Below are positions 35,601 to 48,605 of a stretch of 64,000 nt of DNA, piece by piece. The number at the start of each line of letters is the position of its first letter. Position 1 is the stretch's first letter. The notes beneath the pieces were generated by a model. That model ran no database searches. It saw only the letters and a program-made list of their open reading frames with translations, and was not told the origin of the DNA. This stretch comes from Dipylidium caninum (taxonomy: Eukaryota > Platyhelminthes > Cestoda > Cyclophyllidea > Dipylidiidae), in NCBI GenBank assembly GCA_017562135.1, contig QEYB01000715.1, positions 1,054,001-1,118,000 on the forward strand, read 5' to 3'. The position numbers were made by a program, and so were the translations under genes.

Positions 35601-36536
35601 AAACTACATGCATCTTGGTGGATAACACCGCTAAAATTTGCGATTTGTTCTTCTAATTGGTAACCGAGTGTAGCTGCATGCTTTTTTACTTAAATGAAGT
35701 GAAAGAGTAGCAGGAATGGAACAGCTTTACAATTACATCCCTCGATAAATGGGGTTAGGTGAAGTTATTCGGGAGTTATTTCAATACGACGTTCGAGAGC
35801 GAAAGTGCAGCGAAAAGCGTGTAGGTGCTTTGCTTGAAATTCAATCACTTATTTTAATTCCGTAATAGATGGTAGGTAGCAAGCATTTAATACAACAACC
35901 AGTTCAAAAGAACCAGTCCACCTGGCAACCGCGGTTGATCATGATAACACAAGCGCTTCTCACTGATATTGCGTGCAAACATCCGGGTATTGCTCGAAAA
36001 GTGTTACTTTTCAGGTAAATTTGCCAAATTGATGCTCCTTGGTGATGGAACAGCCGAAAAGGACGTTCAGTAAACTGATGGAGTGCTTAACTGGAGACTT
36101 GAACAATGGGCTGCTTAGAGCACCAGTGGCAGTATCATATTTCAGACGCATACTTTGAAACCTGCTTCCAAAGCATATCGAAACCTCTGAGCAAACTTCC
36201 TTTCGTGTCTATCGCTTGGCCGCTCTCATGCTCGACTACGGTGGTAAGGTTATGTCTTCCTTCCTTGCTTGTTTACTTATTCTATTAACGCTCCAATTAT
36301 ATCACGCATGAGGGCTGAGACGTAGATGAAATCTGCAACTGGACTGGGCTCCAGTGGATGAGAAACACGAAAATACCTTTTTTTTAAGAGCTACAGTAAT
36401 ATGCATTTTCTCTTCTCCTAGGAATTAGGCCAATCAGTCAATGGATACTTACGTGGAATGTATGAAGACGTGTTGAAATTGAGTTACCGGCCAGCCAGTA
36501 GTACAGAAATAATCAAGGAGGACAATAGATAGGATT
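32661..36536. other. Intergenic, 3.9 kb
   Basis: Upstream of the ASTE1-like gene (its 5' region lies at 32661 and above) and downstream of the SYDE-like gene. Mostly AT-rich with a short GC-rich patch near 33220-33310. No open frame with recognisable homology and no structured repeat. Confidence 0.45.
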
Positions 36537-39500
36537 TCAGGGCCAAATGTCAAGAATGCACTCGAGTACGCTGACCATTTTGTTGGGATCCAGTAGACCG
36601 GAGTCCATGTCGCGAGTTGCTGCAGGTGAGGGATGAAGCAGACACGGCGCCAGACAGACGGCCAAATTGTGGGAATTCATTTTGTTCACCATCGACTTAC
36701 TTGTTATGCGCTTCAGATGGTCCAACAGATAAAGGAGAACTTCCTATTTCGTGTATAAGAGAAAAATTCACCATATCATAGTAAGGTCCTCGGCTAAGGG
36801 GGATTTGTTTATTAATCATCTAATAACTAATTTTACTCGTTCTCTATTCGCGTAATTCATGTTGCGAGAAATGTAACCGAAGTTCTGGCGAAACACATCC
36901 CGCATGCGGTTGAAATAAACCGTGGAGAGCAAAGATGGAGTCGATTTGCAAAGCATACAAACAGTGTTTTGAGAGACTGCCACTTGAATGCAACGATTTT
37001 GAGACCACGGATTTGGTCAATAAAGACCCCAGAGCAGTGCTACGACAAATATAATGATAATTGTGATCTTCATATACAACAGTCTTAGGGGGGGGGGGTT
37101 AAGGTTTCTTCTCTTCCTTAAGGCACCCAGCTCAATGTAATTGTCGGCCTTTTCCTTTCTCCACTGCGTGGATGCGACAAGTCACTGAATAATTCTGGTG
37201 AGGAGACTTCTTCCCACATGGTTTTAAGTGCAAGAGGTTGGCTGTCTTGAAATTGCCAAGAAAAGGATGAGATGCCCTTCGTCTTTGCGCACTGGCCTGA
37301 CTTAATTTGGCCGAGCCTTTTCCACGCCCTCGAGGAGAGCTCAGACCCCACGGAGGACATTGCACAGGGCGAAGGTTGAGTAGGCAGTTTTATCCAGCAC
37401 AGCGCAACATCAACGAAGTCCAACACACATTCGAAGGCTTTAATGAGTCCCTCGTGAGTTGGCAGCAGCGGCGAACAAATAATGGTGCACTTCACTACAA
37501 GAGTCATTTTGCTTAAATCCTCGGAGGTTACAAATAACTCGGCAACGAGGTGATTTATAACAGGGCAGGAGATGGTGAATAAGCGCATTTTCGCGTGCCA
37601 CTGGCCCCCTGTCACCCACTAATCAAGGTAAGAATCATCTGCTTAATTGTCTTTGCTTTCCCACCCTGAGTAGACATCGACAAAATTGGGTTTGTCCGCA
37701 ACGCTGCAACTTCCTGGGCTTTCATGGCTTTTGAACTTTTGAAGAAGGGAGGATTTTGTCGGCTGCGACGCTCACTTGCCATTAAATGAACTCTTCTTTC
37801 CCAATTTCTAACGTGTAGCTGTCTATACGGGCCCCTTAGACATCACCACCTGAGCGGAAAGGTATTCCCAAATCTTCCAACACTTTGGTTGTGTTAGGTA
37901 CCAAAAGAATACCTCATCAACGTTTCGGTGAAGAGTTGAACCATTACAATGAAATAGCGAGTTTGCTGGTAAAAGAAAATTTACACGCGCCTTGCCATAG
38001 CTCGAAACCGTGGGGAATTGCTTCGAAAAGGAAATGGAAAAAGGCAACGAGTTTGGAGTTGTGGTCACACCCACTAATCACGTCGCCTTACTTGATTAGA
38101 AGTTGGAAGACAGTCCAAAATGTTCAGGATGAGTTTGGTGCCCATGTGGGAGCCCCCGGGGCCGGCGACTTGGGTTGCCTCGTAGACCATTGGGTAGAGG
38201 GCGTTCGTAAAAAGAGGCTCGGGCAGCTCTCTGAAGAAGTCCTTCAGCGTAGCTAGCAATGTTACCCAAATTACCGAAATTAATGGCAACTTCACGAAGT
38301 AGGAGAGACAACTGCACTCATGCATAGGTGGTCCTAGTACAATAGAATAAAAATTTCTCCACTGTCTTTATTCAAGGCACTTGCTGGAGAACGAGCCGTA
38401 AATGCGTAATTATGGTTTTTTAAACACCACTTAACGTGACCGTCTCAGATGCAAATCCTTCGTTAAAACGGAATATCCCATGCCATGTGAAGGGGGAAAA
38501 AGTCGTTGCTGCCAAGTCAGCTGCCCTTCTCCGCGTGTAGATTTTCTCTAGATTGATTCAGAACGAAGGTGCCCATTCATTAGGGCTACTGGCGGTAAGT
38601 GGAAGGCTCTCGGCTTAGATAAAGCCAAGCCATGTGGAAGTACGCTATTAACAAGTTGCGTTGCGTGTCGACATAAAACCACTTCATAGGGAACGATGTG
38701 AGGCGATGTCGTCTACGAGGAGGCACTTTGGCCTAATAGGAATTAGAGGCTGCATGCACTTTTGGCCAAATCTAAGCCACCGAGGACAATGGGCGCTTGT
38801 CACGATTGTGTGCACGGTCTACTCTACTAGTGGGAGTATAACAAACTGTCTTCTTCTTCTTCGACAAGCTCAAACATTTTGTGGTAAAGTTCTTTTAATG
38901 TGGAAAAAATCCAACCGGATACTATAAAGCCATAACCAGGTGCAAAATCTTCCCCTAGTCTGTTTCCCTCGGGGGCCATGGAGCCCAGCACCCCTTCCCG
39001 TCATTCACAGCGTCCACAATTGATGCCCTCGAAAGAGCTTAAGATAGAAATCATCGCATGTTGACACTTGTTTGTCCAAACGACGACAGGCAGACGTAAA
39101 ACACTAGAAGAAACCGCTGCCTCGACAACAGTCTGGGGAGCCTTTTAGACGTGTATGTTGAGCCAAGGTGGGAACGCGCACTCAAGGACATGACTCTCTA
39201 ATAATTACCATTTAACATTAACATTTTCAACTGGTAAATCGGAAAATGTCGGCGTCGGTTGCACCTGATGTCTTTACATGAAAGGAATCACATTTCCGGC
39301 GTGTAATTGACCGGTCACGAGACGTATTCACTGGAATCCCGTTCCCCTCCACACTTTTACTATTTTGGTAGTGGAAGGTAAAAACGATAACAGACCACTG
39401 AGTAAAGACACTGCGAACCCGATTGACTTGGCAAAAATAAGGATGCGAATCTACACGTGTTAAGCGAATGGCTGAAGCTCTCGGCGTTGGGTCGCTTTTG

Positions 39501-41497
39501 ATCCCATTCTCACTGAAGGGTTAATGTCCTCTCGACAAAACTCCAGTTGCCCCAGGATGCGAGCACGCAGGAATCATGGTGCAACCCACCCGCCACTTGG
39601 GGGACGCGGGGGAGGCAGCAGGAGAGCCTGACGAATGAAAAAGTTGGGCTAAGGGAACCTCAGGAGACGACGGACCGATCCGTCTCGAGCCTGCACCCCC
39701 CCCCCCGCCCCCCAAGTCCTCAGACTTCTTTTAAGGGGAGAAGGCTCTAGATGTACTGGCAACACATGACTGGAGACAGGTAAAACGTTTGCTCAGGCTG
39801 CTCGAGCTTTGCAAGCGGCATTCGTGTTACGCGATTGCTGCCTAATCCCTTGGCCCAAACTCTTGCATCCCTTACGGAGTAATCAGTGGGGTGGAAGTGG
39901 AGGCGCCCAAACAACCTGTGAGGTTAGTCGGAGGTGAAAATGGGGATAATAGCACCAGCGTAAATTTTAACAGTGAACTGCGGTGCTGCATTCGTGACTA
40001 TTCTCTGAGTCCTACGTATAACGATGAGAGACGAAGTCTCATGAAATAGGAGCGACAAAATTCGTTTTTGCCCTATTTAGGGGAAAGGATTTCTGGTAAT
40101 CCCCTTTCGATCTCAGTTAACATGGGAGCATTGACTGCAAAAATCCTTCTTAATGGCTGAAATTAAGGACTTAAAACATCTAAATTGAGTAGAAGTTAAT
40201 ATATGCGGAAATGGAGCTGTGTAAACTCCATACCAAATCCCCATGGTTTTAAATTTTATTACTTTAAGGGACTTGTTCTGTGAGGCAATTTAAATGGCTT
40301 CTTCGATGCCGCCTTTATTGGAGCCTTATGGTCAAGCAGACATCCACAGGTAATCTGAAATCTTCAGTTAATTTGCATTCAACACTCACCAGTGATTGCA
40401 TGTATATCCGGAACAGCGTCGGCCGAGAGGTCCAGACCGGCAAGAGCTCCTCGTATGGCCTTTTCATTCCTTTTCACTAGACCTTGGGCAATCTTTTCTG
40501 CAGTGCGGGTAAAGAGGTCGCGCACTTGCAGTTTCGTCCACACTGACCCTGAGAGCCGATAGACGCCGACCACTTCGGTGCCTCGCCTATCCACTTCTTC
40601 GACGCATTTCCTTATCATCAGGGGCACCACTGAGTCGGAAACCACACCCAAGTTGGCGAGCATCCGATCCCTGTACATCAACTCATCCAAACTCACTCCG
40701 AAAAAGGCTGCATCGTAGGAAGCTGACAAATCTCGTCTCGCATATAGCGCAACCATTGGTAGAAAGCCAATCTGTAGGTAGAGGACCCCTCGAGGTTCCA
40801 GTTGAAGGGCGATCTTCTCAAATCGCAGTCCTGATCGCGCGATCAGAGGACTCGTCAATGGCTGGCACTCGTCTTCCGGTTCTTCCATCCCTTCCTCCTC
40901 TCGACCAGACCGTGTGGCGAGATGCCGTTGCGCCAGAGCGGTTAGATCAATGCCGCCGTAGAAACAGAGTCTATGACGGGTACGGGCGTCCCATTGATAG
41001 ATAAGAAAGGAGAGGAAACGCGAGTCCTCCACTTCTACCTCGAACACCTCGTCCCATTCAAAATAATCCGAGCTTGTTCGAATCATGGACCTTGCTTTGC
41101 GAACACAATCTGTTTCCAAGACACAGTAGAGGTCGCGAAGGGGCATCTGAGTGGTCTTCAAACCACTCCCGGCGATTACGTTAATGACAAGAAGTCCTCT
41201 TCCAATGCCACCATCGACACCTTCGCCGCCTCCACTATCAAGATGCGGGTGTGGCCTGTAGCGCGACGAAGAGACATCGTGCGCGGGAGATTGAGTCGAG
41301 ATAAGCGGACGGTGGGTTTGCGTGGGACTGGGATAGGGTTCGCTCGAGAGGAGGTTGAATTGGGAGGAATTGAGGTTAGAAGGGATCTGAGTTCGTGGGA
41401 TGGTCAGACCGACGCCTGGCGGGCAACGCTCTTGAATCCTTCCAGCGGGACTGTCGGCAAGGAGATGCGACGGTTGGATCAAAGTTGTTCTCCTCAT
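36537..41497 (-). CDS. SYDE/Syd-1-like C2 + RhoGAP protein, 3' three exons
   Basis: Syd-1/SYDE proteins organise presynaptic active zones and stimulate GTP hydrolysis by Rho GTPases. Minus-strand exons 41497-40390, 38252-38092 and 36743-36537 join in phase (1, then 0). C2 domain: GLLVINVIAGSGLK, RDLYCVLETD, KARSMIRTSSDYFEWDEVFE, FLIYQWDARTRHRLCFYGGIDL. RhoGAP domain: FGVSLDEL, VPLMIRKCVEEVDRRG, arginine finger in VGVYRLSGS, TATLKDFFRELPEPLF, then NKMNSHNLAVCLAPCLLHPS. The protein ends ECILDIWP directly after the RhoGAP fold. The first exon shown starts at 41497, where TGA directly precedes ATG in frame; it could be a true start, or the real exon may begin at an acceptor inside (phase-1 acceptor before 41415) fed by the upstream exon at 45030-46203. 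Confidence 0.9.
37118..37615 (-). other. 165-codon open frame in a SYDE-like intron, faintly RhoGAP-like
   Basis: Lies on the same strand as and between the second and third RhoGAP exons. Part of it, VINHLVAELF then LSKMTLVVKCTIICSPLLP and KAFECVLDF, loosely parallels the next exon (LLDHLKRI, NKMNSHNLAVCLAPCLL, SVLECILDIW) in order and spacing. It lacks the conserved NKM asparagine (SKM) and a clear splice context. It could be a decayed duplicate exon or a chance frame. Confidence 0.25.
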
Positions 41498-44400
41498 TCA
41501 GGGGGTATCGCACTTGACTGCCGGAGGTTTCATGAACTACGAAGTTTGTTTAAATGTAACACGAATAAGTGATTGGTAGAGACGTTTTTCAGGTGGGCTT
41601 AAATTTCCGAGGAGGCGTTAAATGTATTTATGAAACTGCCTCTGGAAAAAAAATTATTATTAATGCAGGAGATTGGCGACCCCATTAGTATGCTTTAATA
41701 GAGACGTTTGTTTTCAAAGGTCACGGATTAATTGACGGGGTTTTCGAGCCGCAGCGTTGAAAATTTCACCTCGTCAATGCTCATATTTTTGTCCTCCCAT
41801 CTGCGTGACCTCCCGCCGTTACTGTGCCCCCCGAGGCGAGCGTGTGAGTGGGCACAGAATGTTAGCTTTTGCTCGCTTCCACTAGAGAGTGTCATCTAGA
41901 TTTTTGTCAAATTAATTAAGGCTACGGGAACACAGAGGAGATGGGTTGAGATCATCATTAGCACTAGCCGGCGACAACGCCAGTGGTTGTGTGTGATGGG
42001 GGCTTTCGGTGGGGAAGACATGGAGGGCTTGTTGTGATTCCCCTTGTGGAGATATGAAATTATTGTGTGAAATTCAAATCGAAGTTTTTAAAATTAACCG
42101 CTTCCGAAATGACTTTCTCCCGCCTTCACGAGTGCGTGCGTGAGCCAACGAGTGGGTGCGACAAGAGCGTGGGCTTAATGGCACAAGAGTAATGCGCGCA
42201 CGCACAAATACCGCCGCCTCCTGCGCATCCTCCTCCTCCGCCTCCTACTCAATTACCTTCGCATGCGCGCCTCTTCCCCAGGCCGCCGATGGTTTCCCTC
42301 CTTTAAGTCCTACACCCGAAGACACTGCAGTAGCCGCGGCGGAATACCGCCAGCGCCACTGGGAGCCTCCGACCAAAAAGGACAAGCATGCCATCGTGCT
42401 TTCCCGGTGTCGGCGGGGGAAAGAACGAGACCAAATTTTAAGTGTTAGTGGATCTGGTGGACTTTAAAAAGGATATATTACTTAAGGCTTCAGTGCTCAA
42501 TAGGAAGAGACTTTTTCGCCAAGAGTTAACCAGATCGGGGCACTTCCTTCAGGGGTGTGCTCAAAGAAGCTGCTCATTATAAAAGCCGAAATGCTCGCGT
42601 CTTGCAAATTGTCAAAAATATAACGTTAGGTGCAGGCACTTGGTGTCGCTTCGCACCGGGTATGTTAAAAACCATCTATATAAGTGTTTTGACAACTATA
42701 AAAATTAGTCTTGCCACCGATTTTAAAAGTGTCCAAAGCATAAAAGTGAAATAAGGAACCTCGACAATACTCGCGCCGCTGAGGTTGACAAAGTAATCAT
42801 CTCCGCAGCACTCGAAATTTATGTCCCATAAATTTTTTTTACTAATTCATTATCTCCCCTCCTCCCCGTTTCCGTGACCGGAGAGCGAAATGTCTCAAGA
42901 AAACGCAGCCCTTTTGCACTACACACGGCACGGCGTGGATCGTGCTCTGCTTGCCAGTGCTCGCTGAGAAGTAAACTCCACCATCCCGTGGAGTCGTCCC
43001 GCACTCATGCAGAATGCGGCCAGAGCTGCAGCGAAGCCCTAATTAGCCGCTGCGTTCCAGTGGAATGACGAGATGGTGGCGAGAAAGGCGACCAACTGCC
43101 TGTCGGCCAGGTTCTCGCCCCACCTCCTAATCAAACCTCCGTCAGGACGCGGTTTATGGGTGATTGCACTGAAAAAGTGATCTGGTCGCCTGCGCATGCC
43201 TGACTTGGCCACTTTCAAACATGGCTTATCGGGATGCGCATGCAGAACATTAGTGAAAATTTTGCAATGCATCCACGTTTAAGTGTCACCCTCACCAAGC
43301 TCCTACAGCCATCAAAACAAGTGCTGCGCAGGAGGCTATTTGCGCGTGAAAAACTAGGAGACAACCTCTCCCTTGTGCGAAAGCGTTGAGCTCCCAGCGC
43401 TAAACAACAATGGCGCTTAAACCTCAACACTTCCAGACGAGAAAGGAAATACACCCCTTCCCTATGCCAAAGTTAAAAGAAGAAAACTGGAACTTCTCTA
43501 AATTTCACCTTTGGACGCGAGGAAGCGGTGTTTACGCGTGTTGAAGATGGACGACCACTTCGCCTGGGGAGATTGCGACGCTGCCTTTACGGATGAGCCT
43601 CATGTCGGTGAAAGTGCCGACTTTTGTCTCGTAATGTATCACGACTTTTAATTGAACGAGTTAAAAGTTTTCATTATTCAGTCTCTGCCTCGATCACAAC
43701 AGAATTGGTCTTAAAGTTCTCACCACCACCACCACTATTCACAAATAACGATTGTGGACCTTTTGGTAACAGCAGCTTGGTGAGAAAACACCGGACACAA
43801 ACAGTTGATGGAAACGTTCGTAGTTCATTTCATTTATAACTAACCGAATGAGCACTAGAGTGGATGCGACAGGTGTGACCCTCCGGAGTTGTCCTCCAGT
43901 CGCGAAGAAGAATCAGATGTTGTTTTGTGTTCCTAACGAAGTTTAAGCCCCACACCGGGGACCTCCCGTCACTTCTTCTTCGCTCAACTAAGCAACAGGC
44001 GATGGGACAATTTCAGCTATGCGGTTTACCAGCGTCAGTAGCATTTCTTGTGCATAAATCAATCTCAAGATTATCTGCTTCTTTCATCATCGAAGAGTTT
44101 CCAGGGTGAAGGATCTTCGAAATGTTCACGACCACAAACATAGCTGAGGGGTGCAGTAACACTCTAGTTAGTGCAAATTAGAATACCTTTGTTTCACCTA
44201 GGCCCATTAGGCCAAAAAAAACTCAGAGAAATTTGCTTTTGTAGCTAAGACTGAGAGATTGGAAGTTACCTCCTTTCGACATACACACACACACACACAC
44301 ACAAATAGGCTGTTTTGTTAATTTTTTTATCGGATAGAAATTATCAGAAGGTCGGCAGATGTCCCGACACTCCGAAGAAAGGAAGAGCGCCCGTAGATGT

Positions 44401-45029
44401 GGACATCCATCAAATTGATTTCACACAAAGCCATGGCGTCTCTGAGGTAAGATTTAATGCATCCTCTCCGTCAAAGGTAAAACATTTATGCCTGCACAAG
44501 CGAAAGGTGATGCATTTTACTGACATCACCTTCCTCCCCGATCACATGGCTGTCGGGACGAAGCAGTAAGATAAAATCATTTGCAGAGTGAGGCACTTAG
44601 CCTCCCGGATAATTAGCCGATCACCCAACAATTTCAACGGAGAAAAAGTGTGCAGGAGTGTAGGTGTGTGAGAAGGATACTCGGCCAAATATGCACTGCA
44701 AGATGTGCCTTCGAGACGGTGGAAAACATTTCGTCTTATTCTAACCTCTCTTCCGTTTGACTCTTCGGGGTTTGACAGTCTTTGCTCGCTCGGTCAAACC
44801 CACTTGTTGGCATGAATATTGCATTGGGCAGTAAATAATGCACCCAAAAGGCATTGTTAGCCTGCGTCTTGGAGTCCGTCCCCTCGAAATGCCGCAACAG
44901 AGGCTGACACTGCGATTGCCGCACAGGATGACAACGCGCCAGCAACCAGTTTACCTCGGACGGTTGTCAATTTCTTACACAAAGGCAGCGTCTTACACAA
45001 AATGCAGACTGGCGGGCGGATAAACTTAC
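41498..45029. other. Non-coding stretch between the SYDE-like C2 exon and the 45-46 kb exon
   Basis: About 3.5 kb with no supported coding exon. It would be an intron if the 45030-46203 exon belongs to the SYDE-like gene. Contains a (CA) repeat at 44283-44305. A frame at 42156-42467 is GC-driven and unrecognised. Confidence 0.4.
44283..44305. repeat. (CA) dinucleotide microsatellite
   Basis: About eleven uninterrupted AC units. Confidence 0.9.
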
Positions 45030-46203
45030 AATAGTGAGTTCCAATATTAATTCTCTGATTGTTTTTGTCCAAGGGTGAGGTTGTTGAGGGTGCTTGTGGG
45101 GTCATTTGCGTTGTATCTACGGCAGTGTTACCGTATACATCCGCTTTTTGGAGGGGAGTGGCATCAGAGTTGACAGATTTCCTCTGATCAATACTGGCCG
45201 GAAAGCGCGAGTACAGGGAGGTTTCCGCAAACTGGCCAGTTAAGCTTCGCATTGTCGCTGCTTCCGGAGTCAACTCCTCTAATTGAAGACTGGCTCTTGA
45301 CATGGGGGCGCCCAGAGGCGGATCCAGTGACTTTGTTCCGGGTCCCCGTGAGGTCGACTGCACAGCTGCCAAGGCCATTGCGGCTGCCGTGGCAGCAGCG
45401 GCAACAACGCTGGCTGAGGGGTAGGCCTTGCTCCCGCTAACCATCCCAAGGGAGCTTTGAGGAGCAACGTTGAAGGTATCCGGAGAATCGTATGCATTAA
45501 CCTCGGAGTCTGACCAGTAGGGGAGAGCTCCCGCCCGAAACTGCGTTTTCCTCCGCAGGGTGGGATCCATGTCCACTGTTGCTGAAGGACTGTTAACGGC
45601 ATTAGCTGCTGCCAACAATGCAGACAGAAGAGGATTTGAGTGAGTTTGTGATCGTTGGGCCACTGCTGTCTCTGGTTCGCACTGTATTCCTTTATCCAGT
45701 AACGTGTCTCGGTGATGATAAACAAACTCACGTTGGGGACTGGAAGGGCGCAATACGGGGGGCGGAGAGAGACCGTCGGGGAGTTCGAAGGCCTTTGAGG
45801 AGAAACTTCGAACGAAAGGTGGTGGTGCACGCATGCGAGTGGATTCCGATGGATGCCGGAATCTTTGTCGACTTTTTGGTTCTCCAAAGTGTACCCGCGG
45901 AGGCGCTTGTTGTAGTTGAGGAGGATAACGAGGGAAAAGCGGCGTGGCGGACGCAGCAGTGTTGGGAGGAGGATTCTGACCATTATTATTGTTATTCGAG
46001 TTTATTCCACTACCTGTGGACATTCGATAATCTACTGCGTTTACGACGGCATACGTCTGGGCGAGATTACGTTCGGTTGAAGGTGATAACAACTGATTTT
46101 GTTGTCGCGAAGGTTGTCCAGATGCAGGGAACTGGCGAAGCGATGGCAGCGACAGTTGTGGCGGATAATTGGATAGACCACTATCGACGGACTCTTTTGC
46201 CAT
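45030..46203 (-). CDS. Large low-complexity 5' coding exon, possibly N-terminus of the SYDE-like protein
   Basis: A 391-codon frame starts MAKESVDSGLSNYPPQ, with an in-frame TAA two codons before the ATG, and runs to a strong donor (T/GTAAGT at 45029, phase 1). Composition is Ser/Pro/Gln/Ala-rich, with an Asn run (NNNNN), poly-Ala stretches (VVAAAATAAAMALAAV) and a KTQFRAGALPYWSDSEV block. I recognise no domain. It sits upstream on the same strand as the C2-RhoGAP exons, and a phase-1 acceptor exists in that exon (before 41415), giving a join through TGC. SYDE and Syd-1 proteins have long disordered N-termini, so the link is plausible but unproven. Translation past 45030 into the intron is not part of it. 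Confidence 0.6.
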
Positions 46204-46329
46204 CAGTGGTTAACTGATGGCCCTAGCACAGCCTCCGCCACCACAAATAGGCCACTTATCTTCATGATTCGAGAAGAGTATTTGCTCCTTGTGACATCAA
46301 CAAAAGATCCTCAAAGCAGAGCACGAGCG

Positions 46330-46600
46330 GCATGGCTCCGTTGAACGGACGCACGGAACGTGATAAAGCGGGTGTGAACACACCGTGTGCACACCCAGTA
46401 GCGGAGCGCGCGGGCGTTGAGGTGCACGAAAGCGAACGCCCAAGCACACCCACTCAACTGGCAAGAGAAACCACAGAGGAGAGGTGGCGCGCGCCCGCGC
46501 GCGTGCGTGCGTGCACGCCCTGCGCCCCCGCTGATTGGCCGCAGACTCTGCTCAGCCCGGAGTCGATCGACTTGGCCTGCGCCCACCAGGGCGCGCGTCA
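46330..46600. promoter_or_regulatory. GC/CpG-rich island upstream of the 45-46 kb exon
   Basis: A CpG-dense block about 130-400 bp upstream of the ATG at 46203 (minus strand). It contains an alternating purine-pyrimidine GCGCGC/GTGCGTGCGTGC stretch near 46487-46516, a Z-DNA-prone sequence. Placement fits a promoter for the minus-strand gene; no specific factor site is claimed. Confidence 0.4.
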
Positions 46601-48562
46601 GTTAGATTGCATAACGTTCCGGGGTTGGTAGAGAGCCGAGAAAATTTTCGTTTAAGTCTTCCATTTCGGACAACCATGCGTGCTGTCGTGGACGCCATTT
46701 CGCCCACAGCCGAGATCGGCCTCGTCTTCACTCCGCCAAAGTGCCAACCAGTAGTGGGGGAATTCTGGTACTTCTCATTCATGATGAGAATTTCACCAGT
46801 TTTTTTACCCTTACGGGAAATCACACCCCAAAATAGGCTTCATTTCGAAATTTCACAAGTGCTCTGTTCATTTATATGGAAAATCTAAAATAGCGTTGAC
46901 ATCTAACCAAATAGGAAGCGTTCACAACTACACATAACGTACATTTTAATATGAAAATATTTCGCCATGTCCTTTAGTTAGAAAGAACAACAACGAGGAA
47001 AATGGCTTACGATTGTCTAAGAAATAGAGAAAATGCCAGGCTTTTATGGGGTAAACCGAGACGTCTTAGTGTCCTGTCAAAAGCGTCATCGGAGTACGGG
47101 GTCGTAGCCCCATTCTAGGGAGACGGGCGAATGGTGGCACTCATGCTTGACCTCCTCTCCCCCTCGGCGGCGAACGCTTGGCACCGCAGACACCGAAAGT
47201 AGGAAATTCGGAGAACCCACTACTTTGCGTCATTACACCGTACTTAATTAGCTCAACTTAAGGAAACATCATAGTGACCTATTTGGCTGTCATAACATGA
47301 GCAGAAAAAGACATCCCAACTTTGATGGGTCTCCAGCCTTCTCCCTTCCATAATCTCAATTTTTGACAGTGAGGGACTTATTATTCATGCGACCTGCACC
47401 GAAATGCTACATTACGCCAAAATCGAGCAGAGGAGCAGGACGGAGGACCCATCCGGCCTGTCCGCCTTGCAAAAGCAGATAAAATACAGCGCAATCTGCA
47501 CGCTGCCTCATCTTGCTGACGGGTAATTGCATTGCTGAAGGTAGAGTGAAAATTTGTGTGCTAACTTCTTTCTCTCGTAGCTCTCTTCTTCAAAACCAAC
47601 CACGCCGCCGCTTTCAATAGCATATAGTTGACTGGTTTGGGTGCAGTCCGGACCTACTGAACGCCATGAAGGGAGATAGGCATGGGGCGTTACGGGCAGG
47701 AAACCAGGGCCCCAGCCGGGTATATTTCCGAGCATCTGAAGAGTATAACATCCAAATTACCAGCAAATGACATGGATGGTCAGCACGGGCAGAAAATGTC
47801 AAAAAAGGGGTTTATGAGATTGTGAAAAGATGATTTAGGCAGATTTGCATTGATTTGCATGCCGTAACCTCGTATAAATGTGGCAAGTACATCCGTCCAC
47901 TGCGCGGTATCTCAATTTGCTGAAAAATGATTTACCAAATCCTCGTCTAACTTGAGAGTACGAGATTATGCTACTCCCATATCCGTAGAATTTAATCAGT
48001 CGCATAATATACTAGTGGAGACGATCGTGGGAGAAACTATGGCCACTCAATTAAGAAGGTCCTTATCTCGCGTTGTACTGTCGTTTAGGAGAGTGGGACT
48101 ACGTCCTCACTCTTAAGTTCCAGTGTATTTCACTTTGCGATTCTGATCTCCATCAAATTAAATTTGGTAGGACGAAGGCTCTCGGTGTAAACTCCAGTTG
48201 CAATGCTTCCTCTCGCCTTCTTGGTAAGCCGAACACTGGGTAGTCCAACTTCATCGCGTTATAGTTGACACTTGCATGACAGAGATTAACTGTAATGCGC
48301 GCCCGCATGCAACCTCCCTGCATGGGTCTACTTGGGAATGCGAGTCGGCTGGCTTAAATTCAACGCCAGCTTATTAGGCCACAAAGGATGCGGACTGTTG
48401 TGACATGAAAGGATAATAATCTCCTTTCTGGGTAGACCATTGACAGTAAGTGGTGCGTAATGGGCCCATCGGGACCCTCTGCGAGGGCAAAATCAAAGTT
48501 GTCGCACGTCTTGCAAACGAGTCCAGTTTAAAAGGGCTTTTCTGTAAAACAGAGCAGGTGGC

Positions 48563-48605
48563 AGGACAGGACAGGACAGGACAGGACTGGACTGGACTGG
48601 ACTGG
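48563..48605. repeat. Pentanucleotide tandem repeat switching from AGGAC to TGGAC units
   Basis: Four AGGAC-type units are followed directly by about four TGGAC-type units, so one half of the array carries a shared single-base variant. A composite microsatellite. Confidence 0.9.

Noticed and set aside
42156..42467. 103-codon + strand frame rich in Ala, Ser and Pro
   Set aside because: Overlapped by another open frame, composition-driven, no recognised domain or splice signals.
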